Assembly: GCA_028873845.1 (NCBI GenBank)
Contig: JAPPNO010000111.1
Span: 1-37,942, forward strand
DNA length: 37,942 nt
Direction: 5' to 3'
DNA from: Gemmatimonadota bacterium
GTDB lineage: Bacteria > Gemmatimonadota > Gemmatimonadetes > Longimicrobiales > Gaopeijiaceae
Numbering within the stretch: position 1 is the stretch's first letter; each line of letters opens with the position of its first letter. Positions 1 to 7,917 of this stretch are shown here, one piece after another. The notes under the pieces were generated by a model. It was not told the DNA's origin. It saw only the letters and a program-made list of their open reading frames with translations, and searched no databases. A program made the position numbers and the translations under genes.

Positions 1-2805
1 CCCACCCACCACCTCGATCCGCACCACCCCGCCACCCCGCACCACCCCCACCTCCTCCTCGCCCAGCTCCCGGATCCGGGCCGCCGCCTCGGGGGTCAGC
101 TTCCCGAATCGCCGCCCCAGCGCCCGGAACACCGGCCGCGCGGCCAGCGTCACCAGGCCTTCCGACGTGGCCGCGAACTCCACCTTCTTCACATTGATCT
201 CGTCGATCAGGAGCGCGAGCACGTCGTCGGCCGGAGCAGCGCCCGGGACCACCGCCAGCATGCGCCCGAGCGGCTGCCGCACCCGGATCCTGACCTCCTC
301 GCGCGCAGCCCGGGCCAGCGTGCTCAGGCTCCGCACATCGGCCATGTGCCCTTCCAGCTCCCCGTCGATTCGCGCCGGATCGGCCTCCGGGAACGGTTCG
401 GTGTGGCTCGAGCGCCCGGTGAGCGCCCGGTGCAGCCAGTCCGAGATGAACGGCGTGACCGGTGCGATCAGCAGCGCGACGGTGCTGAGCGCCTCGTGCA
501 GGGTCGAGAAGGCGGCGTCGGCATCGCGCGGGTCCGTGTTGCCCCAGAAGCGGGGACGCGCGCGCCGCACGTACCAGTTCGAGAGCTCCCCGTCGACGAA
601 CGCGGCAACCGCGCGGTAGGCGCGTGTCGGGTTGTAGCCGTCCAGTTCTTCACGCACCCGCCCCACGAGGGTGTGCAGCCGCGACAGCAGCCAGCGGTCC
701 AGCGGAGTACGGGCATCCGCGCCGGCCTCCGGCTCATCCGCGCCATCCGGCCCTCCGGCGGCCGCGGACCTTCCCCCGTCGGCTCCGGCCGCCCGTCCAT
801 CCTCCCCCACCCCCCACTCCTCCACATTCGCATACAGCGCAAAGAACCGGTAAATGTTCTGCAGCGTGTCGAAAAACCGCGCCGCGCTCTCCTTCACCCC
901 GTCGGAATCGAAGCGCGTGGGCAGCCAGGGGTTGCTGACCGTGATCATGTACCAGCGCACGCCGTCGGCGCCGTGGTCGGCGACCGCGTCCCAGGGGTCC
1001 ACCACGTTGCCCCGCGACTTGGACATCTTGCGGCCCGCCGCGTCCAGGATCATGTCGTTGACGATCACGTTGAGGAAGACGGGACCCAGGCCGAGCATCG
1101 TCGAGATGGCGTGCAGCGAGTAGAACCAGCCGCGCGTCTGGTCCACCGCCTCGCAGATGAAGTCCGCGGGGAAGTGGCGCCCGTACATCTCCCGGTTCTC
1201 GAACGGGTAGTGCCACTGCGCCCACGGCATGGCCCCCGAGTCGAACCACACGTCGATCACCTCCGGGGCGCGGCGCATCACCGAGCCTGTCTCCGGGCAC
1301 CTCCAGGTCACCTCGTCGATGAAGGGGCGGTGCGGGTCGAAGTCGTCGCCCAGGTCGCCCGCCCGTTCGGCCAGTTCCGCGAAGCTCCCGATCCACTCCA
1401 CGTTGTCCGGGTCGTCCTCGGACACCCACACGGGAAGCGGTGTGCCCCAGTAGCGGTCGCGCGACAGCGCCCAGTCCACGTTGCCCTTCAGCCACTCGCC
1501 GAACCGCCCCGCGCCGACCTCGGGAGGATGCCAGGTCACCTGCGCGTTGTTGTCCAGCAGCTCCCGCCTCAGCGAGGAGGTGCGCGCGAACCAGCTGTGC
1601 CGTGCCATGTACACGAGCGGCGTGTCGCAGCGCCAGCAGTGGGGATAGGAGTGGACCTCGCGGGTCGCGCGGAAGACGAGGCCGCGCGCCTCCAGGTCCT
1701 CGACGAGCGGCCCGTCGGCGTCCTTGAAGAAGATCCCGCCCACCAGCGGCAGGTGCGCGGCGAAGGTGCCGTCGGTCCGGACCGGTTCCAGCACGGCCAG
1801 ACCGAAATCCTTCCCCGCCTGATAGTCGTCGGCGCCGTACGCGGGGGCCATGTGCACGATCCCCGACCCCTCCTCGTCCGAGACGAAATCGCCCGGAACG
1901 ATCTCCCACGCGCGGCCGCGCGCCTCGGACGCGGGGATCAGCTCGAAGGGACGGCGGTACCTCGCGCCCACCAGCTCGTCCACCTCCACCCGTCCCCCGA
2001 TCCGCTCCTCGCCGAATAGCGCCTCCGCCCGGCCGCGCGCCACGATCAGCACCCTGCCCTCGTGCTCCACCTCCACGTACTCGATCCCCGGATGCACGGC
2101 CAGCGCCACATTCGACACCAGCGTCCAGGGCGTGGTGGTCCACACGAGCAAATGCCGCCCCGATCCGTCCAGGAGTTCCAGCGTCACCCACAGCGACGGG
2201 TCCTCCACATCCCGGTACCCCAGCGACAGCTCGTGCGACGACAGCACCGTCTGGTCCCGCGGGCACCACGGCACCACCTTGTGGCCCCGGTAGAGGAGCC
2301 CCCGGTCCGCCATCTGCTTGAGCAGCCACCACACCGACTCCACGTACTCGGCGTGGAAGGTCACATACGGGCGCGAATAGTCCAGCCAGTAGCCGATCCG
2401 CTCGGAGAAGCGCTCCCACTCGTCCTTGTAGGTGAAGACGGACTCCCTGCACCGCTCATTGAACCAGGCGATGCCCCGCTTCTCGATCTCCTTCTTGTCC
2501 TCGATGCCGAGCCGCTTCTGCGCCTCGATCTCGACCGGGAGGCCGTGCGTGTCCCAACCGGCGATGCGGGTGACGTGCTTGCCCAGCATGGTCTGGTAGC
2601 GGCACACCAGGTCCTTGATGGCGCGGCTGATGATGTGGTGGAGTCCGGGGCGGCCGTTCGCGGTGGGCGGGCCCTCGTAGAAGACGAACTGCTCGCCGTC
2701 GCGGGTGGCCTCGAGGGTGCGGCGGAAGGTGTCCTCCTCGCGCCAGGTGTCGAGGACCTGCTCCTCCAGCGCAACGCGCGAGGCGGGGAGGGGGGGGTAG
2801 CGCAC
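1..2805 (-). CDS. ileS: Isoleucyl-tRNA synthetase, clade 2 (IleS2), C-terminus cut by window edge
   Basis: Charges tRNA-Ile with isoleucine in the cytoplasm. The frame is open from a GTG at 2805 to the left edge (935 residues seen; the family is about 1050), so roughly the last 100 residues of the anticodon-binding region are missing. The GTG follows a GGAG at 9 nt spacing, and the frame begins VRYPPLP. Visible parts: the class I signature at residues 49-57 (ANGRPGLHH), the GWDTHGLPVE motif, the CP1 editing-domain stretch TTPWTLVSN, the editing-site region GIVHMAPAYGADD, and KMSKS at residues 593-597 (1015-1029). The catalytic HIGH position reads GLHH (residues 54-57), the altered signature known from some clade-2 enzymes. 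It lies 20 nt downstream of the PNP gene and is probably the last gene of a yggS-PNP-ileS operon. The call is secure; the exact start is less so because the frame stays open further upstream. Confidence 0.95.
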   Translation of the reverse strand, partial: MRYPPLPASRVALEEQVLDTWREEDTFRRTLEATRDGEQFVFYEGPPTANGRPGLHHIISRAIKDLVCRYQTMLGKHVTRIAGWDTHGLPVEIEAQKRLGIEDKKEIEKRGIAWFNERCRESVFTYKDEWERFSERIGYWLDYSRPYVTFHAEYVESVWWLLKQMADRGLLYRGHKVVPWCPRDQTVLSSHELSLGYRDVEDPSLWVTLELLDGSGRHLLVWTTTPWTLVSNVALAVHPGIEYVEVEHEGRVLIVARGRAEALFGEERIGGRVEVDELVGARYRRPFELIPASEARGRAWEIVPGDFVSDEEGSGIVHMAPAYGADDYQAGKDFGLAVLEPVRTDGTFAAHLPLVGGIFFKDADGPLVEDLEARGLVFRATREVHSYPHCWRCDTPLVYMARHSWFARTSSLRRELLDNNAQVTWHPPEVGAGRFGEWLKGNVDWALSRDRYWGTPLPVWVSEDDPDNVEWIGSFAELAERAGDLGDDFDPHRPFIDEVTWRCPETGSVMRRAPEVIDVWFDSGAMPWAQWHYPFENREMYGRHFPADFICEAVDQTRGWFYSLHAISTMLGLGPVFLNVIVNDMILDAAGRKMSKSRGNVVDPWDAVADHGADGVRWYMITVSNPWLPTRFDSDGVKESAARFFDTLQNIYRFFALYANVEEWGVGEDGRAAGADGGRSAAAGGPDGADEPEAGADARTPLDRWLLSRLHTLVGRVREELDGYNPTRAYRAVAAFVDGELSNWYVRRARPRFWGNTDPRDADAAFSTLHEALSTVALLIAPVTPFISDWLHRALTGRSSHTEPFPEADPARIDGELEGHMADVRSLSTLARAAREEVRIRVRQPLGRMLAVVPGAAPADDVLALLIDEINVKKVEFAATSEGLVTLAARPVFRALGRRFGKLTPEAAARIRELGEEEVGVVRGGGVVRIEVVGG

Positions 2806-2825
2806 GGGCGGATTCTCCGGGGGGC

Positions 2826-3668
2826 CTACGCGGGATCGGGGGGCAACCCGCGGAGCACCCCCCTCACCACCTTCGCCAGCTTCGGCTCGGCCGCCCGCGC
2901 CGTGGCGATGATCGTGGGCACGTCCGCCTCCTCGAGCGCGTCGGGAAGGCACTGGTCCGTGATGATCGCGACCGCCATCGCCCGCATCCCCATGTGCCGC
3001 GCCGCGATCACCTCGGGCACGGTGGACATCCCCACCACGTCGGCGCCCATGGCCCGCAGCATGCGGTACTCCGCGCGGGTCTCGAGTTGCGGCCCCACCA
3101 CGGCCACGTACACCCCTCGCCGCAGCGGAACCCCCTCCTCCATGGCGACCGCGGCCGCCCTCTCCTGCAGCCGGACGTCATACGGCGCCGACATGTCCGG
3201 AAAGCGCGGCCCCAGCTCGTCCAGGTTGGGTCCGGTCAGCGGGCTGTCGCCCAGGAAGTTGATGTGGTCGTCGAGGAGGACCAGGTCGCCCGGTCCCCAG
3301 AGCGGGTTCATGCCGCCGCACGCCGCCGACACGATCAGCGTTTCCGCCCCCAGGAGCTTCATCACGCGGACCGGGAAGGCGATCTGCCGCGGGGTGTAGC
3401 CCTCGTAGCAGTGGAAACGCCCCTGCATGGCCACCACCGGCACACCTTCGAGCGCACCGAGCAGCAGCTTGCCACGGTGGCTCTCGACCGTGGAGACCGG
3501 GAAGTGCGGCAGGTCCTCGTAGGCCAGCGCGGCCTCCACCTCGATCGCGTCGGCCAGGCCACCCAGCCCCGTCCCCAGCACGATCCCGACCCGGGGACGT
3601 GCCGCCCCCGCCTTCCGCACCGCCGCCACCGCCTCGCGCAGGCGCTCCAGCTCGCCCTGCGCGGTCAC
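2826..3668 (-). CDS. punA: Purine nucleoside phosphorylase (trimeric PNP/MTAP family)
   Basis: Phosphorolysis of purine nucleosides to base plus (deoxy)ribose-1-phosphate, in purine salvage. The product has 280 residues, normal for trimeric PNPs. The frame extends further upstream, but I chose the GTG at 3668 because it overlaps the yggS stop (GTGA) and removes an unconserved leader. Family motifs: GTGLGG at 32-37, HRG at 64-66 and GRFHCYEGY at 83-91 (phosphate site), AACGGMN, and VGPQLETRAEYRML with the purine-binding Glu196, followed by VGMSTVPEVIAARH. At the position of Asn243 of the human enzyme this protein has Asp238 (IITDQC). That residue contacts the base N7/O6, so preference between 6-oxo and 6-amino purines, or methylthioadenosine, cannot be read from family membership alone. 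Confidence 0.9.
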   Translation of the reverse strand: MTAQGELERLREAVAAVRKAGAARPRVGIVLGTGLGGLADAIEVEAALAYEDLPHFPVSTVESHRGKLLLGALEGVPVVAMQGRFHCYEGYTPRQIAFPVRVMKLLGAETLIVSAACGGMNPLWGPGDLVLLDDHINFLGDSPLTGPNLDELGPRFPDMSAPYDVRLQERAAAVAMEEGVPLRRGVYVAVVGPQLETRAEYRMLRAMGADVVGMSTVPEVIAARHMGMRAMAVAIITDQCLPDALEEADVPTIIATARAAEPKLAKVVRGVLRGLPPDPA

Positions 3669-4420
3669 GGCCGCGGTCCCAGCAGCGTTGTGCCCAGCCG
3701 CACCATGGTGCTTCCCTCCTCGACGGCAATCCCGTAGTCGTTGGACATTCCCATCGAAAGTTCGCACCCTTCGACCCCTGGCAGAACGGCCGCGGCCTCC
3801 ATGACCGCCCGCACCCTGGCGAAGGTCGACCTCAGCACGGCCTCGTCACCGGTGAAGGGGGCCATGGTCATGAGTCCCCGTACGCGCAGTCCCGGCAGCT
3901 CGGCGACCTTGCCGACGGCGTCCACCGCCCCCTCCACCGGAAAGCCCCCCTTCGTCGCCTCGCCCGACGCGTTGATCTGGACGAGGACGGACACGCGGCG
4001 ACTCTCCGCCTCACCGAACCGCGACAGCTTCCCGGCGAGACGGAACGAATCCACGCTGTGAATCAGCGACGCGAGCCGGGCCGCCAGGACCGCCTTGCGG
4101 CGCTGCACGTGGCCGATCATGTGCCATCTCGTATCGCGGGGATACGCCCAATCCCGGTCCTCCACCACGATATCGCCCAGGAGGCCCATCTTGTTGTCCA
4201 GCTCCTCGACCCGGTTCTCGCCGAGGTCGCGGAGTCCGGCTTCCGTAACCGCCGGGACCGCATTCACAGGGTGGCCCTTGGTCACCGCAACGATGCGCAC
4301 CGCCGACGCATCCCGCCCGCTCCGAGCCGCCGCGGCCGCGATCACCTCCCGCACGCGGGGCAGCCGGTCACGCAGGGTGCGCGCGTAGCGCTCCTTGACC
4401 TCACGATCCTGGTCGTTCAT
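3665..4420 (-). CDS. yggS: YggS/PROSC-type PLP-binding homeostasis protein
   Basis: A small single-domain PLP carrier (251 residues, alanine-racemase N-terminal-like barrel) that keeps free pyridoxal phosphate low; no enzymatic activity is known for the family. Lys48 in AVTKGHP is the expected Schiff-base lysine. Other family landmarks are GENRVEELDNK, WHMIGHVQRRK (99-109, usually HxIGxLQxNK), GLMTM at 182-186, and the C-terminal phosphate-binding stretch SMGMSNDYG followed by VRLGTTLLG. The ATG has a GGAG 6 nt upstream. Its stop overlaps the start of the PNP gene, so the two are translationally coupled. In many bacteria yggS sits with cell-division or sepF/proC genes; here it leads a salvage/translation operon. 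Confidence 0.93.
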   Translation of the reverse strand: MNDQDREVKERYARTLRDRLPRVREVIAAAAARSGRDASAVRIVAVTKGHPVNAVPAVTEAGLRDLGENRVEELDNKMGLLGDIVVEDRDWAYPRDTRWHMIGHVQRRKAVLAARLASLIHSVDSFRLAGKLSRFGEAESRRVSVLVQINASGEATKGGFPVEGAVDAVGKVAELPGLRVRGLMTMAPFTGDEAVLRSTFARVRAVMEAAAVLPGVEGCELSMGMSNDYGIAVEEGSTMVRLGTTLLGPRP

Positions 4421-4504
4421 TTCGCTCCGTATGCTGGCAGTCCATGAATCACCCGCGCGCGAGCACCGACCGTGGAGCGTGCGGGAACCGGGCCGGACAC
4501 GCGA

Positions 4505-4539
4505 ACGCCCCGCCGGCCGCGTGGCCGGCGGGGCGTTTT
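4505..4539. terminator. Strong GC hairpin between tonB and yggS
   Basis: A perfect 14-bp inverted repeat (4505-4518 with 4523-4536) closes a 4-nt GCGT loop. On the plus strand it runs directly into TTTT. The neighbouring genes are on the minus strand, where the hairpin is preceded by AAAA and followed only by TT. It lies about 70 nt past the tonB stop and 85 nt before the yggS start, so it most likely ends the exbB-tonB transcript, and it may work in both directions. Confidence 0.7.
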
Positions 4540-4607
4540 GCTGTTCCGGGGCGGCCGGGTGGCGGAACGCAGGCGTCCTCCCCCCGAACCGCAGCCGCCG
4601 GAAAGTT

Positions 4608-5291
4608 CTACCGGGTCTCGAAGGCGATACCCAGAGAAACCCAGACCGGAACCGGCTTGTCGCGGTTGATGGCGGGCGAGAACTCGTACAGGTGCGAAAT
4701 CTTGATGGCGGCGTCGTCGAGGGCCTTGTGGCCGGACGAGGTGTGCACCTGGGTCTTGACCACCTTGCCGGTCTCGTCTATGAAGAACCAGACGACGGTG
4801 GTGCCTCCGATGCCCGCATCCCGCAGCAGGGGCGGATACTCGCGCGTCAATGCACGCTGCACCTCGTCCGTGTTCTTGAGAGCGGGCAGGATGTCGACGT
4901 CGGTCCACACCGGCGCGGCGGAAATGTCGGTCTCCACCTCGTCGGGGGGCGGCGGCAGATTCTCGACGGGGTTGGCGTCGAAGGTGACGTCCGCGATCGT
5001 GATGTCCTCTTCGATCGGCGCATCGGTGATCACCGGCATGGCCGGCCGCGCGATGGCCTCCGGCGGAGGCGGAATGTCGATCTCCTCCGGCGGCTGGACC
5101 ATCTCGATGGCCGCCTGGTTGATCGCGACATCGTCGGCCTGCATCGCCGGCATCAGCGCGAACACCAGGAAGTGGACCGCGGTGGCCGCGCTGATCGAGC
5201 CCCAGAACCAGGTTGAGAAGGAACGCTTGAAGTCGTCGTTGGCGGTCGCGTTGATCTCCGCCGACGCATCGTGTTGGGTCTGGTCGTTCAT
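4608..5291 (-). CDS. tonB: TonB-family energy transducer
   Basis: Periplasm-spanning protein that passes inner-membrane proton-motive energy from ExbB/ExbD to outer-membrane TonB-dependent receptors. It has 227 residues in the classic layout: a short cytoplasmic tail rich in polar residues (1-26), one membrane anchor at about 27-49 that includes His40, a Pro/Glu-rich spacer (about 65-120, including IPPPPEA and LPPPPDE), and a C-terminal TonB domain (about 140-227) with YPPLLRDAGIGGTTVVWFFI, a family pattern. The start overlaps the upstream exbD stop (ATGA). Last gene of the exbB-exbD-exbD-tonB operon. Its presence implies an outer membrane. Confidence 0.93.
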   Translation of the reverse strand: MNDQTQHDASAEINATANDDFKRSFSTWFWGSISAATAVHFLVFALMPAMQADDVAINQAAIEMVQPPEEIDIPPPPEAIARPAMPVITDAPIEEDITIADVTFDANPVENLPPPPDEVETDISAAPVWTDVDILPALKNTDEVQRALTREYPPLLRDAGIGGTTVVWFFIDETGKVVKTQVHTSSGHKALDDAAIKISHLYEFSPAINRDKPVPVWVSLGIAFETR

Positions 5292-5734
5292 CGTCTCTCC
5301 ATGATGAGGTCTTGTTCAAGGTCGGCCGCGAACACGACCCGCAGCGCTCCCGCCGCCTGCAGCTCCTTCTGCAGCAGGTCGACATGGCGGTACGGGACAT
5401 TCTGGTCGGAACGGATGGAGACCACCAGCTGCTGGGTTGCGACATACAGCGGCCTGACCACGGATCTGACTTCTTCCATTTCCCATTGCAGGTCGTTGAT
5501 GTACACGTCCCCGTTCGGCTCCACCCAGATATTCAGGATTTCCTTCTGTTTGGCGTCGATCTTCTCGCTTGCCTCGGCCTCGGGCCAGAGGATGTCCCGC
5601 TTCTTGTCCTTCTGGAAGACCGTGGAGACCATGAAGAAGATGAGAAGCAGGAAGGCGATGTCCGCCATCGAAGACGACGGAATCTCCTGCGAGGCCTTGG
5701 ACTTTCTCTGCAGCCCACCGGACTTGAGACCCAT
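5288..5734 (-). CDS. exbD: ExbD/TolR-family biopolymer transport protein (second copy)
   Basis: Inner-membrane subunit of the TonB motor, with one N-terminal membrane helix and a periplasmic domain. 148 residues. The helix (about 23-40) carries the proton-conducting Asp25 in SSMADIAFLLLIFF. The segment before it (QEIPSSSMADI) is almost identical in the neighbouring exbD, while the periplasmic halves have diverged, so the pair looks like an old tandem duplication that now forms a two-ExbD motor. The gene starts 5 nt after the other exbD stops and overlaps tonB by 4 nt. Confidence 0.92.
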   Translation of the reverse strand: MGLKSGGLQRKSKASQEIPSSSMADIAFLLLIFFMVSTVFQKDKKRDILWPEAEASEKIDAKQKEILNIWVEPNGDVYINDLQWEMEEVRSVVRPLYVATQQLVVSIRSDQNVPYRHVDLLQKELQAAGALRVVFAADLEQDLIMERR

Positions 5735-5739
5735 GTGCG

Positions 5740-6165
5740 CTACTCCTCCAGCAGTTGCAGTGAGATCTTCTTGGCGCCCGCCGTCTGGAGGGCGTCAAGG
5801 ACATCGACCATGAAACGGTAGGGCGTGTCGGGATGGGTCTTGACCGCCGCGAGGAGATTCTCGTTCTCCGCGAAACCCTGCCGCCAGATGGCCTCCACAT
5901 CGTTGGGGCGGACCTGCTGCTCCTGCTGCTGCTCGCCGCGCTTGATGGTCACCGTCCCGGTCGGGTTGATGATGACGTGGAGCACGTTCTTCTGGCTGAC
6001 GTCCTGCTCCACGGACTGTTCCGGCAACACGATCGCCAGCCCCTTGTCCTTGGGGAAGGTCGTGGTGACCAGGAAGAAGATGAGCAGCAGGAACGCGATG
6101 TCGGCCATGGACGACGAGGGGATCTCGTCGGAGACCTTGGACTTTTTGCTACCGAGAACCGCCAT
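5740..6165 (-). CDS. exbD: ExbD/TolR-family biopolymer transport protein (first copy)
   Basis: Second ExbD-type stator subunit of the same operon (141 residues). Membrane helix at about 20-37 with Asp22 in SSSMADIAFLLL. The periplasmic domain contains a Gln/Glu-rich stretch (GEQQQEQQ) and ends in LDALQTAGAKKISLQLLEE, the usual ExbD tail pattern. The ATG has a GGGAG about 8 nt upstream. The 92 nt between this gene and exbB hold no clear terminator. Confidence 0.92.
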   Translation of the reverse strand: MAVLGSKKSKVSDEIPSSSMADIAFLLLIFFLVTTTFPKDKGLAIVLPEQSVEQDVSQKNVLHVIINPTGTVTIKRGEQQQEQQVRPNDVEAIWRQGFAENENLLAAVKTHPDTPYRFMVDVLDALQTAGAKKISLQLLEE

Positions 6166-6257
6166 TGATGGATCTCCCGGGTTCGGGGGCTTCTCCTACG
6201 TTTCTAATACCGTAACCGGCTGCCGGATGTTCCTCCAGGCGAACCGTGCGACACACT

Positions 6258-6920
6258 CTATCCGGACATGACCCGGAGCTTGCCCTCGCGCTCCAGGTCC
6301 CACGCGATGTTCAGTATCTTCTGGGTGCTGGACTCCATATCCACGATGAGCTTGTCGATCCGGCTCACGAAGAAATTGTAGCCGATGTTGATGGGGATCG
6401 CGATGGTGAGCCCCGCCGCCGTGGTCAGGAGCGCCACCTTGATGCCCCCGGCCACCGTGGTGGGATCCACGTCCCCGGCGGTCGCGATCGAGTCGAAGGC
6501 GAGGATCATCCCCGCCACCGTGCCCAGGAAGCCCATCAGCGGCGCCACGTTCGCGATCGTGGCCAGGATCACCAGCCCGCGCTCCAGGAAGCTGAGCTCG
6601 ATCGTCCCGGTGGTGGACACGACCTGCTCCAGCTCCCCCTCCTGAATCCGGAGGTTCCGCATCCTCCGAAGTCCGGCCACCAGGATGGCGGCCGCGGGTC
6701 CGGGGGTCGACGCCGCGATCGCCGCGGCCTCGTCGAGACGGCCGGCGGCCGCGGCTTCCTCCACCTGTTCGATCAACGAAGCGGTCTGCCGGCCCGCCAC
6801 CCACAGGGCCCAGAACTTCGCGAGGATGACGCCGAGGCCGATCAGCGAGCAGATGACGAGCGGGTACATCATGAGGCCGCCGTCGGCGAAGAGCGTCAGA
6901 AGTTCGTAGTTTCTGTTCAA
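6258..6920 (-). CDS. exbB: ExbB/TolQ/MotA-family proton channel
   Basis: Inner-membrane channel subunit of the TonB motor (220 residues with the chosen start). Three membrane segments: about 18-40, then the pair GLVILATIANVAPLMGFLG and VALLTTAAGLTIAIPINIGY, the second of which carries the TxxG(L)xxAIP pattern typical of MotA/TolQ/ExbB. I chose the TTG at 6920 (GGAG 6 nt upstream, product beginning MNRNYELLTLF) over the ATG at 6992, because the latter lies in the -35 element of the promoter at 6970-6999. First gene of the exbB-exbD-exbD-tonB operon. Confidence 0.9.
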   Translation of the reverse strand: MNRNYELLTLFADGGLMMYPLVICSLIGLGVILAKFWALWVAGRQTASLIEQVEEAAAAGRLDEAAAIAASTPGPAAAILVAGLRRMRNLRIQEGELEQVVSTTGTIELSFLERGLVILATIANVAPLMGFLGTVAGMILAFDSIATAGDVDPTTVAGGIKVALLTTAAGLTIAIPINIGYNFFVSRIDKLIVDMESSTQKILNIAWDLEREGKLRVMSG

Positions 6921-6969
6921 CGGTTGCTCCGTGAATGAACTGCGGTGTGTGGAAGCGGTACCCGGCCGC

Positions 6970-6999
6970 AATGTAGTGAACCCGGGCCACAAGCGTCAA
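6970..6999 (-). promoter_or_regulatory. Sigma70-like promoter of the exbB operon
   Basis: Reading the minus strand: TTGACG (6999-6994), an 18-nt spacer, then TACATT (6975-6970). Transcription would start near 6963, leaving a leader of about 43 nt before the TTG start of exbB. This placement also argues against the longer ATG start. Confidence 0.6.
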
Positions 7000-7072
7000 C
7001 GACAATATGTGGCTCCCGCCGGGCAGGCGCCACCGGCGCGCGATCCGCGCGGTGCATTCTTCCCGCTCCTGT

Positions 7073-7078
7073 TATCGT
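7073..7078 (+). promoter_or_regulatory. Possible -10 element of cdaA
   Basis: TATCGT lies 9 nt before the cdaA ATG; no convincing -35 is seen. If used, the transcript would begin about 3 nt before the start codon. The alternative is that the AGGAG at 7081-7085 is a ribosome binding site, but it sits only 2 nt from the ATG, which is unusually close. Confidence 0.25.
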
Positions 7079-7087
7079 ACAGGAGTC

Positions 7088-7897
7088 ATGAACGGCTTCC
7101 TGCAGCAGCTCCAGTTTCTGAGGCCGGGGTGGAACGACCTCATCGAGATCGTCATCGTCTTCCTCCTGGTGTACCGGCTTCTGTTGCTCATTCGGGAGAC
7201 GCGGGCCATGCAGATGCTGCTGGGCGTTCTCCTGCTGGCGGGGCTCTACCTCCTTTCGGTCATTCTGGACCTCTCCCTGATCCGGCGCCTGATCGAGGCG
7301 CTGTTCCAGTACGGGGCGATCGCGGCGCTGGTGGTCTTCCAGCCCGAGATGCGTGCGGCGCTCGCCCGGCTGGGACAGAGCAGGCTGGTGAGCATGCTGG
7401 GTTCGACGCGCGAAGCCCGGATCGTGGACCGGCTGGTGGAGGGTGCGGAGCAGCTCTCCAGATCGGGCGTGGGCGCGATCCTGGCGGTGCAGCGGGAGAC
7501 GGGACTGCGTGAATACGCCCGGACCGGGCGGAGTGTCGAAGCGGTGCTCTCGCCCGAGATGCTCGGCACGATTTTCGCCCGCAACTCCCCCCTGCACGAC
7601 GGAGCCGTGATCATCGTGGGGGACAGCATTCAGGCCGCCGGCGCGATCCTGCCGCTGACCCAGAACCCGGTCGGCGACCGCGCGCTGGGCACCCGCCACC
7701 GTGCGGCCATCGGCCTGAGCGAGGAGACCGACGCCATCGTGATCGTGGTCAGCGAGGAGACGTCGCGGATCTCCGTGGCCTACCGCGGGAGGATCGAGTC
7801 CGGCGTCACCGGCGAGCGGCTGCGCGAGATGCTCGAGGCATCGCTGCCCCGCTCCGCGGCCGGAGGACTCGCGACGCCCCCGCTGGAGCCGGCGTAG
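7088..7897 (+). CDS. cdaA: Diadenylate cyclase CdaA (c-di-AMP synthase)
   Basis: Membrane-bound enzyme that joins two ATP into cyclic di-AMP, a second messenger for potassium/osmotic and envelope homeostasis. 269 residues: three hydrophobic segments in the first 85 residues, then the DAC domain (about 95-240) with both catalytic motifs, DGA at 171-173 (in LHDGAVIIV) and RHR at 203-205 (in GTRHRAA). The start MNGFLQQL is chosen over an upstream in-frame ATG at 7007 because the family begins near this point. The usual Firmicutes neighbours (ybbR/cdaR, glmM) are absent. The gene stands alone on the plus strand, between the divergent exbB operon and the convergent ftsH. Confidence 0.95.
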   Translation: MNGFLQQLQFLRPGWNDLIEIVIVFLLVYRLLLLIRETRAMQMLLGVLLLAGLYLLSVILDLSLIRRLIEALFQYGAIAALVVFQPEMRAALARLGQSRLVSMLGSTREARIVDRLVEGAEQLSRSGVGAILAVQRETGLREYARTGRSVEAVLSPEMLGTIFARNSPLHDGAVIIVGDSIQAAGAILPLTQNPVGDRALGTRHRAAIGLSEETDAIVIVVSEETSRISVAYRGRIESGVTGERLREMLEASLPRSAAGGLATPPLEPA

Positions 7898-7917
7898 CCG
7901 TTCCCGGACGCCCCGGG

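Noticed and set aside
346-2019. Long open frames opposite or within ileS (for example 346-2019 plus and 734-2452 minus).
   Set aside because: The ileS frame explains the region from start to edge with all family motifs. The others are GC-rich shadow frames of Arg/Gly/Pro/Ala-rich composition without family patterns.
7007-7087. Longer cdaA start at ATG 7007.
   Set aside because: The extra 27 residues are Arg-rich and unlike the family, and they would run through the likely promoter region.
6921-7087. c-di-AMP, glycine, TPP or biotin-related riboswitches before cdaA, glyA, thiL or bioY.
   Set aside because: The upstream gaps are short (about 15-170 nt) and I see none of the conserved riboswitch core sequences.
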